Part shown: positions 22,155-34,575 of the stretch, piece after piece
Layout of the letters: each line of letters opens with the position of its first letter
Numbering within the stretch: the stretch's first letter is position 1
Origin: Adiantum capillus-veneris
Taxonomy: Eukaryota > Streptophyta > Polypodiopsida > Polypodiales > Pteridaceae
Length of the DNA: 64,000 nucleotides
Direction of reading: 5' to 3'
Assembly (NCBI GenBank): GCA_014529385.2
Contig: CM043952.1
Location: forward strand, 150,007,057-150,071,056
The notes under the pieces: generated by a model
The model's input: the letters and a program-made list of their open reading frames with translations, nothing else
Databases searched by the model: none
Told to the model about the DNA's origin: nothing
Made by a program: the position numbers and the translations under genes

Positions 22155-23049
22155 ATGGAAACAATTTTGGTAAATATTGTGCAAATAGGCTTTTTTCAAA
22201 TAGTTACCATGCAACCATGTTGAGGAAAAATCTATGTTGGTCAAAATGCATAGAAGGGTTATCTGCAATATCATGCTCATATTACTGGTTCCTAGAGCCT
22301 GAAGTCGGCCTATGAGACACATCAATATACATGTTTCTATGTATTTTTTGATTCCAATGTCTCGATCTAGGCAACTAATGCCTCCGATGGATGCCCAAGT
22401 TTCTGAAGACTGCATGAAGTCAGACCTTGCTTGAGTGGTGAAGCTCTTGGAGATCCATCCATGCGATAGAGCTAAGATGTGATTTCTATGGCGTCAAAGT
22501 AGGTGTATTTCTATTGCTTAATCTCCTTGAGTTGTGGGACCAATGTACCAAAGGTAGAGCCATGCGGACCAATGTACCAAAGGCTGTTGACCTGAGGGAT
22601 GGTAGCTGACAGTTGCAGCCATATACATGTAGGATGGGATGTACTGTAGTGATGGGTTGTTATTGAGACATTAGTCACACTAGTCACTTTCTGTCAGGTG
22701 TGGTACTGGCCACAAAGTAAGTCTTGAGTCAGCTGTATATAAGTTTTGACTGGTTTTGACTGGTTTACCCTGTGGCATTGACACCACCTTGATTTATGTG
22801 AAAATCTAAGGTATTTACCCTATGTTTAGTTTTTAACAGAAGGTCAAGTGTTAAACCTAAGAGAGTATCTAGCTATCTAACTCCTAAGTGTTAACTCTCT
22901 CTCTCTCTCTCTCAAATCATAGCATTTATACATTATAACTGTTATGTATTTTTGGCACTTATACTATTTTATGAAAGATTTGATAGTTCTAGACAGAGTT
23001 TTGATTATGCTATTGATTTTTTTTTAATATAGGTTTAAGATTTTTCTCA
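22155..23049. other. no gene recognised
   Basis: AT-rich with a short CT run (about 22897-22912). A repeated phrase, accaatgtaccaaagg, occurs at about 22542 and 22567. It may be upstream DNA of the gene at 23050. Confidence 0.3.
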
Positions 23050-26018
23050 TGGCTCCCAAACCCTCCATGAAAACACGAGAAGCAAATTGTTCAGGGGGGA
23101 TGACTCTACGGCCTGGGGCTATTCAAGGAAGGCAATTTATACTTGAGGACGGTTCCTCAAGGATTCTACCAATGAGTCCGCCAAAGAAGTATGTGAAGAG
23201 AAGAAATTAATGTGTGTATGTTGATGATGAAGCGTGGTCCTTGGACAGGTCTATAGATGGGGCTTCTAATAGCAATGCTATCACTCCAAATACTATTGGT
23301 CCATCTTTTGCTTCCACCCACACAGACACCAATAACCAAGACAAAGAAGACAACTTTTCAAAGCATAAAAGGGTTTTTGGGGAGAATGTGTCTCTTGGGT
23401 TGATGAATGAAGCCATAAGTCAATTTCATATCAAAAGAAAGTCAGAGCCCCCTTTTGTTCCCTTATGTAGATTAATAGCTACAGCTGCTGTTCAAGGTGC
23501 AATTTCAGATGCACCTTGGTTGACATCCACGTTTGATAGGGTTGGCTATGTCTCTTCAATGGGTTCTTTTCTTGTTTCACTTAAAGGACGACATGGAGAA
23601 ATAAAATCTGACAGAATATACGATTGAGAAGTGGGATCCAATATGGAAAATACTTAATGCAGAATTTGAAAAGAATCTTGTGGGTGATTGGGTAGATCTT
23701 CGAGGCAAACTTTTTTTTGTTTGGGATGGTAACCACAGGTTGAAAACTTGGATGTGACAAATTGAAGAAGGCAAGTGCTTCTTTTCTTATTGTGTTTGAG
23801 TTTAGATATACATTACTACAATTGAAAATTCAATTTGGATGATGTTTCTTTTGTAGAGCACTCTGAGGATGAAAAATATCATGTGCAAGTTTGTTGTGAA
23901 TTTATTGAGATAGATAAAAAGAAGGAAGCAGAGTTGATTTTGAGTCTTGATACAACAAACGAGTAAGAATTAGTTGGTTAATTATTGCTCAATTCTCTGG
24001 TTGTAATATGTTTTTTCATTTGCTTACCCGTCAACATTTTCTTCTAGAATCTCGTGGGCTACAGCTCCACCCAACTTGGCACATGAAATATTTATGTTTC
24101 AGAAGTTTGGTATTGCTAGCAAATTGAGCATAATGGAATATCTAGCTCCTCAACAGAAATCTTGGATGGAGGTTGAGCTTAAATTGGAGGCTAGATGTAA
24201 CCAAGGGATTGTGCCATGGTACTCAACGCCGTGCATTTTGATTGCTCAACTTTTTTGGAAGGTATTTCATGCTCAATTTGTTTGGAATAACAAATATAAC
24301 AATTACGTTAAAAAAATTAAATTCTAATTACTTTGAGAATGAGTATGTCTTCAACTATCTTGAGGGAGCCTTAGTTGAAGGTTACAAGATACACATGAGT
24401 CCATGTTTTCAAATATGCCTTCAATATTTATGTGGGAAGTCAAAGTTGTCAAGTAATGGATTGGGTAACGGTTTGTATAATGCCCTAAAGTCCCACGTGG
24501 GAAGCCTTGTAGAGGTGGCAAGTTATGGATGGACTTTTGGTTCCCGTGTGGGAAGCCTATGTAGTCATGGATTTGTTTGCGTTGTGTTACTAATGGCTCA
24601 TAGAAACATTGTTAAATAATTGTGTTGCTTTGAAGGGGAGATGGGAATCCTTTTTGGCTGATGAAAAGAGAAGGCTTAGAACTTTAGGTCTTCTTGGGGA
24701 GGATTTCAAAAAGAAGATAAATGAAGCTTTAAAGAAGGAAGACGAAAAAATGAGAGGTAGCGGATATAAGTACCTTTCTATTGCAAATCCTGCACATGGT
24801 GAAGAGTTTTTCATTATGCTATTTGACAAGGATTGGCATGACAAAACAATGGTAGGAATCACTCGGGATAAACTATACAGCTTGTGCGCCGCAAAGATCA
24901 CAATAGAGAGGTTTGTTTCATTTCATCTTAAACTTTGATTTGTCATTTTAATGTGCATTGTAATCAGTACATAAACTTTTGGATTGAAAATTATAAATTT
25001 GTTCAATAGACGCAAAGAACTTCTTCATATGATGATTTTGACCAAAGTTAAGGTCTCTAAGGGAGGTCATTTTGCAGACTATAAGAAACTTAGAGCCTAC
25101 ATGAGGCAAGAGACCTATTGGCAAGGAATGTTTGGCGAAGCTGAAATTATTATTGCTAAGTTTGAGGTGGAGGAGCCTTGGTTGCCAAAAACATTTGAGG
25201 TCTTTTTTAAGGCATCTAGGAAGACACATGTTTCAATGGATTATACTCATGTTCTGGCGATGTCATGGAAATTGCGCATGTTCACTTGGTAGACAAGGGT
25301 TTCTTGGTGACTTTGTCTCTTATGCAACATTTGGGGAATCTTGCCATGCAAGCTAATAGAGTTAGTTTGCACCTCCATCGCTCGTGGACTTTGATGTGTG
25401 ATGGGGGATACTTGCATCCAGAGACTGGTGAGTAGGTGAGGTTGCCTTCTCTATGTGAAGCTTGCGCATGAAATTTAGAGTTCTTCTCTTTAAGTGATTT
25501 ATTCTCTCCTTACATAGGTGATGGATCTCACTCTTGGCTTGTTTTATTGTAAGAATGCTCAAAGCATTCCACCTCATTATGATAGAAAGGCTAGGGAGGA
25601 TGTTTCTCTTGAGTGATTTTTGGCCTCAAGAAGCTACCTAACAGAGTCTCCACCTCGTTCATCTAACAATTATACAAGGAGAGCTGGAGATTTTATCTGA
25701 GCGGGAGCAGAGCGTACTAAGACTTTTTTCAAGTAACTTTCTAGCCATGAACCTTTGTGAATTAGTACACTCATCTTGATAGTTAGATGCAAGCTCTTGA
25801 CGTTAAATTTTCATTATTATGTTTGATGCAGTTGGTTGCTAGAAACATTCACATATGAGGACGACCATGTTATGGACATTTTTGTTGGGTGTGGTGGCTT
25901 GGGGCCTGCTTGCACAAAGGAGATCCGTCACTGTCTAATGCTAGAGGGTGATTTCTTTGTCTTCTTTGAGTGTTTAGAAAAGAAAGTTTGTGGTCCTCCT
26001 CCTGAGGAGAAAAACTAG
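23050..26018 (+). pseudogene. multi-exon gene: ParB-like domain plus DNA N4/N6-methyltransferase-like domain, decayed
   Basis: ATG at 23050 (MAPKPSMKTREANC) opens the first exon; a 1-base shift near 23209 leads to 23214-23626. At 23614-23770 the frame reads KLFFVWDGNHRLKTWM, matching the DG-x-HR signature of ParB/sulfiredoxin-like folds; a TGA follows Met at 23756. Introns: 23771-23856 (GC-AG), about 23963-24047 (GT-AG), one from 24262, about 24912-25009, and about 25428-25517. The exon at 25010-25427 ends in a methyltransferase-like stretch, HLVDKGFLVTLSLMQHLG ... LHLHRSWTLMCDGG. The last exon (25830-26018) has the AdoMet loop FTYEDDHVMDIFVGCGGLGPACT and ends PPPEEKN. Motif I at the C-terminus indicates a beta-class N4/N6 enzyme. 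Motif IV (DPPY type) is not visible; MDYTHV at about 25250 may be its remnant. Whether it was a host gene or mobile cargo is open. Confidence 0.5.
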
Positions 26019-26398
26019 TAGATAAGTTACTTCCATAGGTGGACAATTATTTTTGTGACTTGACTCTATGTATTGTTTGAGATAGTACTTTTTCAATGCA
26101 ACAACAAGCAACATATGGAGATTGTGGGTTTTTCCCTTGTCCCCACAAGGGTTTTTTCACCCACAATCATGATACATTGATTTGGGATGATGTTTCATAT
26201 CTCAAATCGAGGATCAATCTATATGTTGTTCAATTATGGGGAAAATGTTGTGTTTTGTCATGTCATTATCTTGCTATTGTTGTTGTTATTGGGATTTAGG
26301 GTAATGCAAGCAAATGCCTACTCAATAATCATCATGTATGTGTGTGTGTGTGTCTCTATGTATATGGGATGGGGTCTCTTAATACTCTAGATTTGCAT

Positions 26399-26960
<562 letters not shown>

Positions 26961-27570
26961 ATCTCTAATTGGCTTATAATGTGAACAAGATAAAGACTCG
27001 TTGCTAGAGTAGACTTCAAATTACCTCATACCAAAAATTCAAAAAATTTACTTTGTACTAATATTCTTGAAGGATCGCAAATACAGACTTTGTGATGATC
27101 TTTCTTATAAATACTATATATATGACATTGCAGTATCAATATGTTGATATTGATATGGTTAGTTTTTTTATCAAATCCATGTTGTGTTACTATGGACCTT
27201 AATTAAGTTACAAAGATGTAGAGCCCAATTTTCTTACTATGTACTTTATCCTAGTTCAAAAGCTATATACCTTAGTATGCGCAAAAGGTTTCATCTACTT
27301 TTGCTACCCACAGAAAGCTCTAACTTTGTAAAGAAAGCTCTAAATGAAAAGCTCTATATTTAATATCCTCTGTTAGAAGCTGGACACACCCCATGAAAAC
27401 CGACTACTCGGAAGATTATCATTTTTTGTAATTATTCATTTATTGAGGAAACCTGATTTTTCACCTTGTAAATATTGGGGCTTACAGAAGTTTCCAGATT
27501 GTATCCCAGTTTTTATAGTTAGATTGAGTAGATGGTTGATTTGGAACTTTAGGGTTTGAGAATTGTAAGG

Positions 27571-27578
27571 TATATATA
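27571..27578 (+). promoter_or_regulatory. TATA-like box of LTR
   Basis: tatatata 200 bp into the LTR. Confidence 0.45.
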
Positions 27579-27939
27579 CTACTTTTTGACCTTAATGAAA
27601 AAACCTTTTGTCATTTTCAAAGGAAGTTTTGAAGTCTGTGAGTGAGCGTACTATGTACGAGAGAGAGTGTGAGCTTCATCTTGACGCTACGTGTGCATCG
27701 GTGGTCAGAATCAAGTGCGGAGAAGTGCAGCGTGTTGCCCCCTACGAGAGCTACGCGCCGATACATACATTGCGTGCGTACGGTCCGGTTTTGCGAGCTC
27801 CTTCTACGAGCTTCATCTGGTGATTTGGTGAGCATACGTTGTCCGATTTTGCATTGCAACATATCCACGTGTTCACATTGAGTAGAGCTACACATTAGGC
27901 ACTTTAGAATTCAAAAACGAAGACCTGCAAATTTCGGCC

Positions 27940-27953
27940 AGACATCCTACGTG
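27940..27953 (+). repeat. half-palindrome inside the LTR
   Basis: agacatcctacgtg matches one arm and the centre of the leader palindromes; the second arm is absent. Confidence 0.7.
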
Positions 27954-28303
27954 ATTTTGCACCTCGTGTTTTGGGTTGGGGTTTTGGTTCATAGACTTGA
28001 GGGAGAGCGACCTATTGGTGTTAGTAGGGTCTCCTTCAAGTTCTGTGGTGTTTCGAGATTGTTTGATGGGTGTTCGGCTCTAGACAGCGTTTTAGGAAGT
28101 TTCCTCTTATACACTCTTGAAGGCTGTGACTTAGACAATTGGTAGAGACCTTTGTAGGAATTAGTTAGGAGTCGGTTGAGTGTAGGTTGACACCTTATGC
28201 TTTCTTCCACGCGCCTGCGGGTCGAGCTTCATCCTTAGCTGACAAATCTTGTTAGGTGAGTTCTCGCTGTGCTGACGTCTGTCGCGGCGTATCCGTTTAA
28301 CAT

Positions 28304-28321
28304 TGGCGCCGCTGCCGGGGA
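28304..28321 (+). other. primer-binding site, tRNA-Asp
   Basis: TGGCGCCGCTGCCGGGGA, one base after the LTR, complements the 3' end of plant tRNA-Asp except for one base relative to the site at 37643. Confidence 0.88.
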
Positions 28322-30351
28322 CGAAAACCTTAAGTAGGTAACCGAGACTAGTCCTTGAGGATAAGGATTTTTGGCTTGCCAGGAGTCTCGTTTTACATTT
28401 AGATAGGATCAGAAGGTGGAGGACTCTCTAGGTCTTAGAGGGAGTCTAGGAAGCGTGTGCATGGCCTAGATCCTTCGACTTAGGTAGATTTAGGTAGACT
28501 AAGATAGTTTTAGGTATTAGTTGAGTTCTTGAGTAGGAGTTGGAGTGGTAGAAGCGGTGAGAGGAGAGCTTGAGAGTTCGGAGAGGTTAGAAAGCAACCA
28601 AAACACCATTATCACCATTTCACATGATGAGTAGGAGTAGAGTAAGTAGGACATCATGCTTCAGGATCTAGAGCACTTCATGCATGTATACTTGCTTGGT
28701 AAATTCATCACAAGTTTGTAAAAGATGCAAAAGTGTGTGTGAAAGCCTAAGTGAAGTCCAAAAGTTACTGTGAGTGTTTCTGATAGAGCTGCATAGCATC
28801 AGGAGCATTTTTGTCAGAAAAAAAATTAATTTCAAGACAGGAGACATCCTACGCGTAGGATGTCTACAGGCTAATCAGGTGGAAATTTTTCTTGTATTTT
28901 CTAAATAAACTTGGCGGGTAGATAATTAATGAAAGTAGGAATTAAGGTTGATAAATGAATGAACCTGGAAATTACCAACTAGGAGTTAAAAAGGAATGTC
29001 GAGAGGTGATAGGATAGTCCATTGCAAAACATAGATTTAACTAGGAGTTTTGAAGATTGTCTGGAAATGACCAGGAACCAAGATGGATCTTCTTGGGGTC
29101 AATTTGATTGAAAGGCCGGCCCATTGAGAGGATTCTATTGAGGAACTTGTCGGAGATTGACCCTTTTCGGCTAGGGCAGCGTAACCGGCAAGTTGTTATA
29201 CCTAGGTCATTCATGCCCAAGGGATAAGGGATGAATGGGTTTGTTTTATTTTTTTGCCCGGCCGGGTGAAGTACCCGCGATATCTCATTGGAAATTGGCC
29301 ATAATCCGGGTATGGCTTGATGCCAATAGTTGGATGAGAAGGTTATACTCAAGGAGGATGATGTGAATTTAATTAAGGAAATTTGTTCGACTTGGTTGCT
29401 TAAAAAGGAACTGGAAAGGCTAGGAATATAGGGGCTATCCTGTGCATCTATCACCAGATGGTGCTATACCTCTCGAAATAAAATGCTTAGGAAGGAATGA
29501 TTAAATTACTTGATGAGCCTTTCCCAAACACTTAATTCTGGGAAATATTGTGAAGGTGCTGTCATTTTGATGGCTTGTAACCGATTATCTTGACCTGAAT
29601 GGGGAGGCAAGATGAATTTGTTGAAACTAAATGTGTTGTATGATTAGTAATAAAACTAGTTACAAGCTAATTATAGCAGATAAAGGAAAGAAAATGAATT
29701 AAAAGTTTCTAAATAAAGATATGGTGGGAAAAACCAGATGAATTTCCCTGAACGTGGATATGCAACAGATTGCATGCTGCTTGTTGTTTTATGACGTCTG
29801 ATAGACTGCTGTCTTCCTGATTTTGTAGTAGTTAAGTACTACCTCGGGAAGGGATTTTCATGAAATAGTTCGGTGGGTGGGCGGATCCGGAGGGTTAGAT
29901 GGCTGGATGTTGATTTAAATTTTTAATGTTAAACGCTAGGACTACGTGGGATAAAAATGGGTAACCGAGGATGAGCGAGACCAGGTAGGATTGCAAGATC
30001 CTCTTTTTAGGGGAAAGTGATAACTGCAGTGCCTGCTTGTCAGGAAAAAGGGGCCAAGGGAGAACAAGAAAGCAAGAGTAGATCCTCAAGTTAAAGATCA
30101 AGATAATCAAGACTAAGGACCACGATTTTGGGTGCGAAAAGCTATCAAGGACAGATTGATTATGAGAAGCGGATAGAATCATTGAATGAAGGGATGTACC
30201 CCCTTGGGTTGGCATTCGAGATAGGCTGTCCTGTCTGAATGTCGGTCCCAAGTGGGAGGGATACCTGCAGATAGATCTATGTCACTCCCTGGAACTGTCT
30301 AGGGGACCGAGGGAGGTGAGTGGGGTCGAGTCTGGGTATGGACCTCACAAG
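28322..30351 (+). other. leader of the 27371 element, then LTR-like non-coding DNA
   Basis: The first about 600 bp are leader with one palindrome. From about 29000 the DNA looks like a long non-coding LTR of the following chromovirus: it ends GACCTCACA (30341-30349), opposite the 3' LTR start TGTAAGGTCC at 34259. I could not find where that LTR starts. Minus-strand open frames at 29041 and 29895 show no domain. Confidence 0.4.
28842..28865. repeat. palindrome copy 5 (leader of another element)
   Basis: Identical 24-bp palindrome (half-site AGACATCCTACG), 520 bp downstream of the tRNA-Asp PBS. There is only one copy in this leader. Confidence 0.95.
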
Positions 30352-30363
30352 TGGTATCGGAGC
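30352..30363 (+). other. primer-binding site, tRNA-Met-like
   Basis: TGGTATCGGAGC, two bases after ...CTCACA. The site type is common in Tekay/Del-like gypsy elements. Confidence 0.75.
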
Positions 30364-33300
30364 CTAATTTTGAATCTTGGAGCTTGGAATTTTGGATTTA
30401 AGATTAATGCATGAGGGAGAAACAACTCAGTCTATTCTACATCCAAATTTCAATAATATATTACAAAATGAAGTCTTGATGTTCCAATAAATTATTCAAA
30501 AATTTTCAAGATGGTTTGGGATCTGCCAGAAGTGATTCAACGGATTATCTATGAGAGGATGGAAGTTGCTATGCTAGAGTGAAGGCTCGCTATGCTGGAA
30601 CATTCTAGGGAGCTCTTATTTCCAAAAACCTATACTTGTCCCTGGGGTTTAAGAAAATGAGAAGTGTGAGTAAAGTTGGACATGAACGATATAGAAATTT
30701 GTGAAAGAAGATAAATGCACTTGTGCAAAGATGCATGGAGGTGGCATAAATGAATGAAGACGCATGCACTTGTGCGAAGACACATGAAAGTGGCATGGAT
30801 GAAACTTTTATTAAGCTTTACTTGTCATTCTCCCTTAAGCTTAGTAATAGGGAGCAAGATTGGGTAAAGTAGCTACCACATGAAGAATTAATTTTTGGGA
30901 CATTGAACGGAAGATAATTTTTAGCAGTACTGAAGAAATCCAAGAAGTTCTTGTGATTATCCACAGATAAAGCTATAAGTATATATAGCAAGACTCGTTT
31001 TGAAATTACTGATGGCCTTGAATATTCAAGAAGAAGAAGTTTATAGGATAGTCCTCAAAGGATTGGGATAGCCGAAGTAGAGAATACGTTAGTCATGTTG
31101 AGACACCTTATTGAACTTTTCTCTCCTAAACAAAGTACCATTTCTACTAAGAAATGGAGAACATGTGGGTCGAAGGGAGTTACACGGTTAACCCTACGGG
31201 GACGCGTACAACTATTGAATAGTTTACGGATTGCAATGATGAGAGGAAGTTGGGATTGGGACCAAAGTGATATGGTATGGTCCAATCTTATTTCTAGATT
31301 TTGGAAGTAAACTTCTATTTATAGAATCTCAAGATAAATAGAAAAGACAGTAAAGGAGACGTGCTTAAAAAAAAAACTCACAAGGAATCAAGATGGGAAA
31401 GTGTAATAGATAAATATTTCAGACATTTAAACTCTGAATAAGAATAAAAAAATAAACTTATTAGGTAACCAAGAACTCAAATTTGGAATCTTTACTCAAG
31501 ACTATCATAGACAGAAGACCCTTTGCTGAAAGCACTAAATAGAGATGTCCTTAAGAATTTAATTAAAGAGGAGAGAGTGACATTTCAAGACAAGGAAGTA
31601 CGGACAATACTCAAATTTTTCAAAAAAGGGTTATTTCTTCAATTAAAGCCAAAAAGTATTACAAGGGAAGCAGGAAGTAATTACAAAGAGAGGCAAGAAA
31701 GTTTACAACTCATGAAGATCCTCTAATATATGGTCACATAACCAAGTATCGCAAGCACCACACATGTTAGGACGCTCACCCTCTGGAATGGTTCTACGAG
31801 AAACAGCTTGAGCAATTTTTCGGGTATGAGCTGAGAAGAGAAAAGGACCTCTAAGAGGAAGACTCCAGATGGTATCAAGGAAAATCTTAGAATGGGGGAT
31901 AAACTGCACAAGTAAGAACAACCTTGCGGAGAACCCAGGATCTCGTGTCCTTTTGACGTAGTAGTATCGAGGGCCAAGTCCCAGAGCTTCTGTAACCATA
32001 GCAAGTCGGGTATTGTTGCGGAAATGGTCTCTACCCTAGAGAGTCACTCTTGTTAGATGTCGCTATGTCTTCCATATCGTCTGGCCGACACAAGAATTTG
32101 GCTGAGGGAAGAGGAGATCTTTGTATCGCTCTAAGAACTATCTTTTAACTGTCTTGTCTGCACTCTGCACGTGAGAGATGCATACCGGAAGAACCAAGTC
32201 TTCTTGCCAAGACGCTATCAGATAAGAAAATGACTAAGTTACAAGAGAGTGAATATTGTAAAAATAAGAGGATAACAAGTGCTGATAAAGAAGAGATTAC
32301 CAACATCTTGTAAAGAAGAAGTAGCGTATCGAAGAAGCCACAAACGCGATAACTTATTCAAGAAGATGGCTTATTAAGAAAGATTTTCCATGACTCCCAT
32401 ATTATATTAGTAGATTTTTGGGGATGAAGAGTGTAAGAGAGAAGTCAAGTTGAAAGTGTTAACAAGAAGTTATGTTGCAAGACGTATCCAAAAAGCTTCA
32501 TCAATTACGTATTTTATTCAAGTTGAGGATAGCTCTTTCTTTTTTTTTGCTGGGGAGACCTCTTGACCAACAGTCCTATCCTCATCAACCCTGACTAATT
32601 CACTCCTTAGCTTTTATTTACCCGAGGAAGTTCAACAAGAAATTTAGGTAGACCCCTATTTTAGACCTCTTCTGCAAGAGATTCAAGCTCAGAGTCCGAG
32701 GGAACACTTAACTAACTATACCTTAGCAGATGGTCTTCTTTACTACCTGAAAAGCTTTAGTCCCTAGATATTCCTCAGATGAAGTGGGAATGTCTGAGTA
32801 TGGACTTTGTCACTGGGCTTCAAAAGACAACTCGAAACTATGATTCTATTTTTGTCATAATAGATAAGCTCACTAAGGGCTCATCTAATTCTAGTCAAGC
32901 AGACAACCACCATCATCGACATAGCCCAAGTATTTGTCAAAGAGGTAGTATGATTACATGAAATCCCTGCAAGAATCATCAATGATCGGGATGCCAAATT
33001 CACTTCAAAGCCGTGTTTTCAATCTCTGGGTACCCAACTGAATCTCAGCTCAGCATATCATCTGGAGACTGATGGTCAAACTAAGCGAGTGAATCAAGTC
33101 ATTGAAGATATGCTTCGAGCATATTGCAACCAGCAACCCCAACAATGGATCAAGTTTCTTCCCCTAGTTGAGTTTTCTTATAACTCTTCTCATCATCAGA
33201 GCCTCAGAATGTCACCCTTTAAAGTGTTGTATGGTCAGGAATGTTTAGTCCCCCTTCGATTAGCCGATCCAGCTCTTCATGTTTCTGCCCCTACGTCTAC

Positions 33301-33480
33301 CCTAGAAGAGATGGATCATCAACTTCTAGTCATTAGAGACAATGTGAAGAGAGCTAGGCAGAAGAGTTTCGCTGATCTTCACCGCTCCACTAGAAGCTTT
33401 CGCAAAGACGAATAAGTTCTCCTCAGAGTCAAACCCAAACGCAGCTCCTTAAAACTAGGGAAATTCCGTAAGCTTGCATT
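30364..33480 (+). pseudogene. chromovirus-type gypsy gag-pol, heavily decayed
   Basis: Gag is only hinted at (30500-31700). The integrase region is clear. A pre-zinc-finger stretch lies at about 32640-32760. The core begins at 32779 with MKWECLSMDFVTGLQKTTRNYDSIF and IIDKLTKG, then shifts frame. A further stretch from 33089 reads MNQVIEDMLRAYCNQQPQQW ... FSYNSSHHQSLRMSPFKVLYGQ, the region around the catalytic Glu. RT and RNase H are missing or unrecognisable between 31700 and 32640, and 31703-32004 appears open only on the minus strand. It resembles Tekay/Del elements by PBS and integrase type. Confidence 0.75.
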
Positions 33481-34258
33481 CAAATATTGTGGACCTTTTG
33501 GAATCAAACCAATATCTCCCTTTTGTCCAAACCCTTGATCATATTTTTGGTTGGTTCTTTGGAGCAACTTATAATTATTCTTCAAGATATCAATGGCACT
33601 TTGATGTAATTTTTTTTTTGGAATTCAAGCATCTCTAGTCAATCAATTCTTTTGAGATTCATATCGTCTATGGTGTTTTACAAGTCTAATTGTTATGATA
33701 CATGGAATATCTGATTACCAATTAAAAGGTAAGCTATAGACATAAGAGAAATAAGGATGGAGAAAATAAATTGGGTACACAAGGGAGGAGATATTGCAAG
33801 ATTTGATTGAAAGATGAGTATGAAATCCTTTCACTGTCAAGAACATGGTATTAGCTGGATGATATCAATAGAGAAATGAGTCAACTCTCAAAACGAAAAA
33901 AAGGTTAAAGTTAAGATAAGAAGGCTAAGCGTATTAAGGCTAGATAGAGAGCAAAGTGAAGAAATGATCTTTAGACCTAACAAGAGAAACAGAATTTGGT
34001 CACACCAAAGGAAAAATACCTAGTTGAGTAAGATCACACTTAGTAATTAAAGTAACCCCGAGTCATTAAGACTTCTTTATGATTAAGAATTTTGAGATAG
34101 CGCTAAAAATAGGTCCATACCAACTTTACTGTCCTTAAATCTAAATACCCTAAAGTTACTGACCATCTTCAATCATCAGTTGATTGAAGATTGAGTCTGA
34201 CTACTCTCTAAAGCATGTCCCGAGCTGAGGACAACTCTTTCTTTTTGTTGGGGAGTTT

Positions 34259-34430
34259 GTAAGGTCCCTCCCTAAACCCTAGAGCCATTTAGAACTTTTT
34301 TCAGCTTAGAAAATAATTTAGAAAAAGCAAGATCAACAAAGAAGTCATGAGGACAACGAGACTTTACTCCATAATGAAAAGACAAGAAAATTTTGGATAA
34401 GAAATTACGTCATCCCTATATTTTTCAAAA
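34259..34430 (+). mobile_element. 3' LTR start of the chromovirus
   Basis: gttggggagtt precedes TGTAAGGTCCCTCCC. The end is unclear because the next element begins within about 200 bp. A similar CT-rich/ggggag block at about 32530-32557 may be a second old PPT. Confidence 0.5.
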
Positions 34431-34575
34431 AAAAATTGACAGACAAATCAGATACACGAGGTCTGACAAAAATCTAGCCTCAATATTCCACAAGTTAGTA
34501 CCACGACACAAGTTCCTAACCAAAATGGCGGTTTGCTTAATCAGAGAGTGAGATTCACTAGAAGATGCCCCAAAC

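Larger units (their letters stand above)
27371..28302 (+). repeat. LTR (5') of a gypsy-type element
   Basis: It starts TGTTAGAAGC and ends TTTAACA (terminal TGTTA/TAACA inverted repeat), directly before a tRNA-Asp PBS. TATA-like tatatata at 27571-27578. Its 932 bp include half of the palindrome described at 7411 (27940-27953). The matching 3' LTR was not found in the window. Confidence 0.75.

Noticed and set aside
29041-30251. Minus-strand open frames as genes
   Set aside because: No domain, and the region reads as LTR-like DNA before a Met-type PBS.
31703-32004. Minus-strand open frames ending ...MCGACDTWLC
   Set aside because: Two Cys pairs only, no family recognised; probably decayed gypsy or inserted debris.
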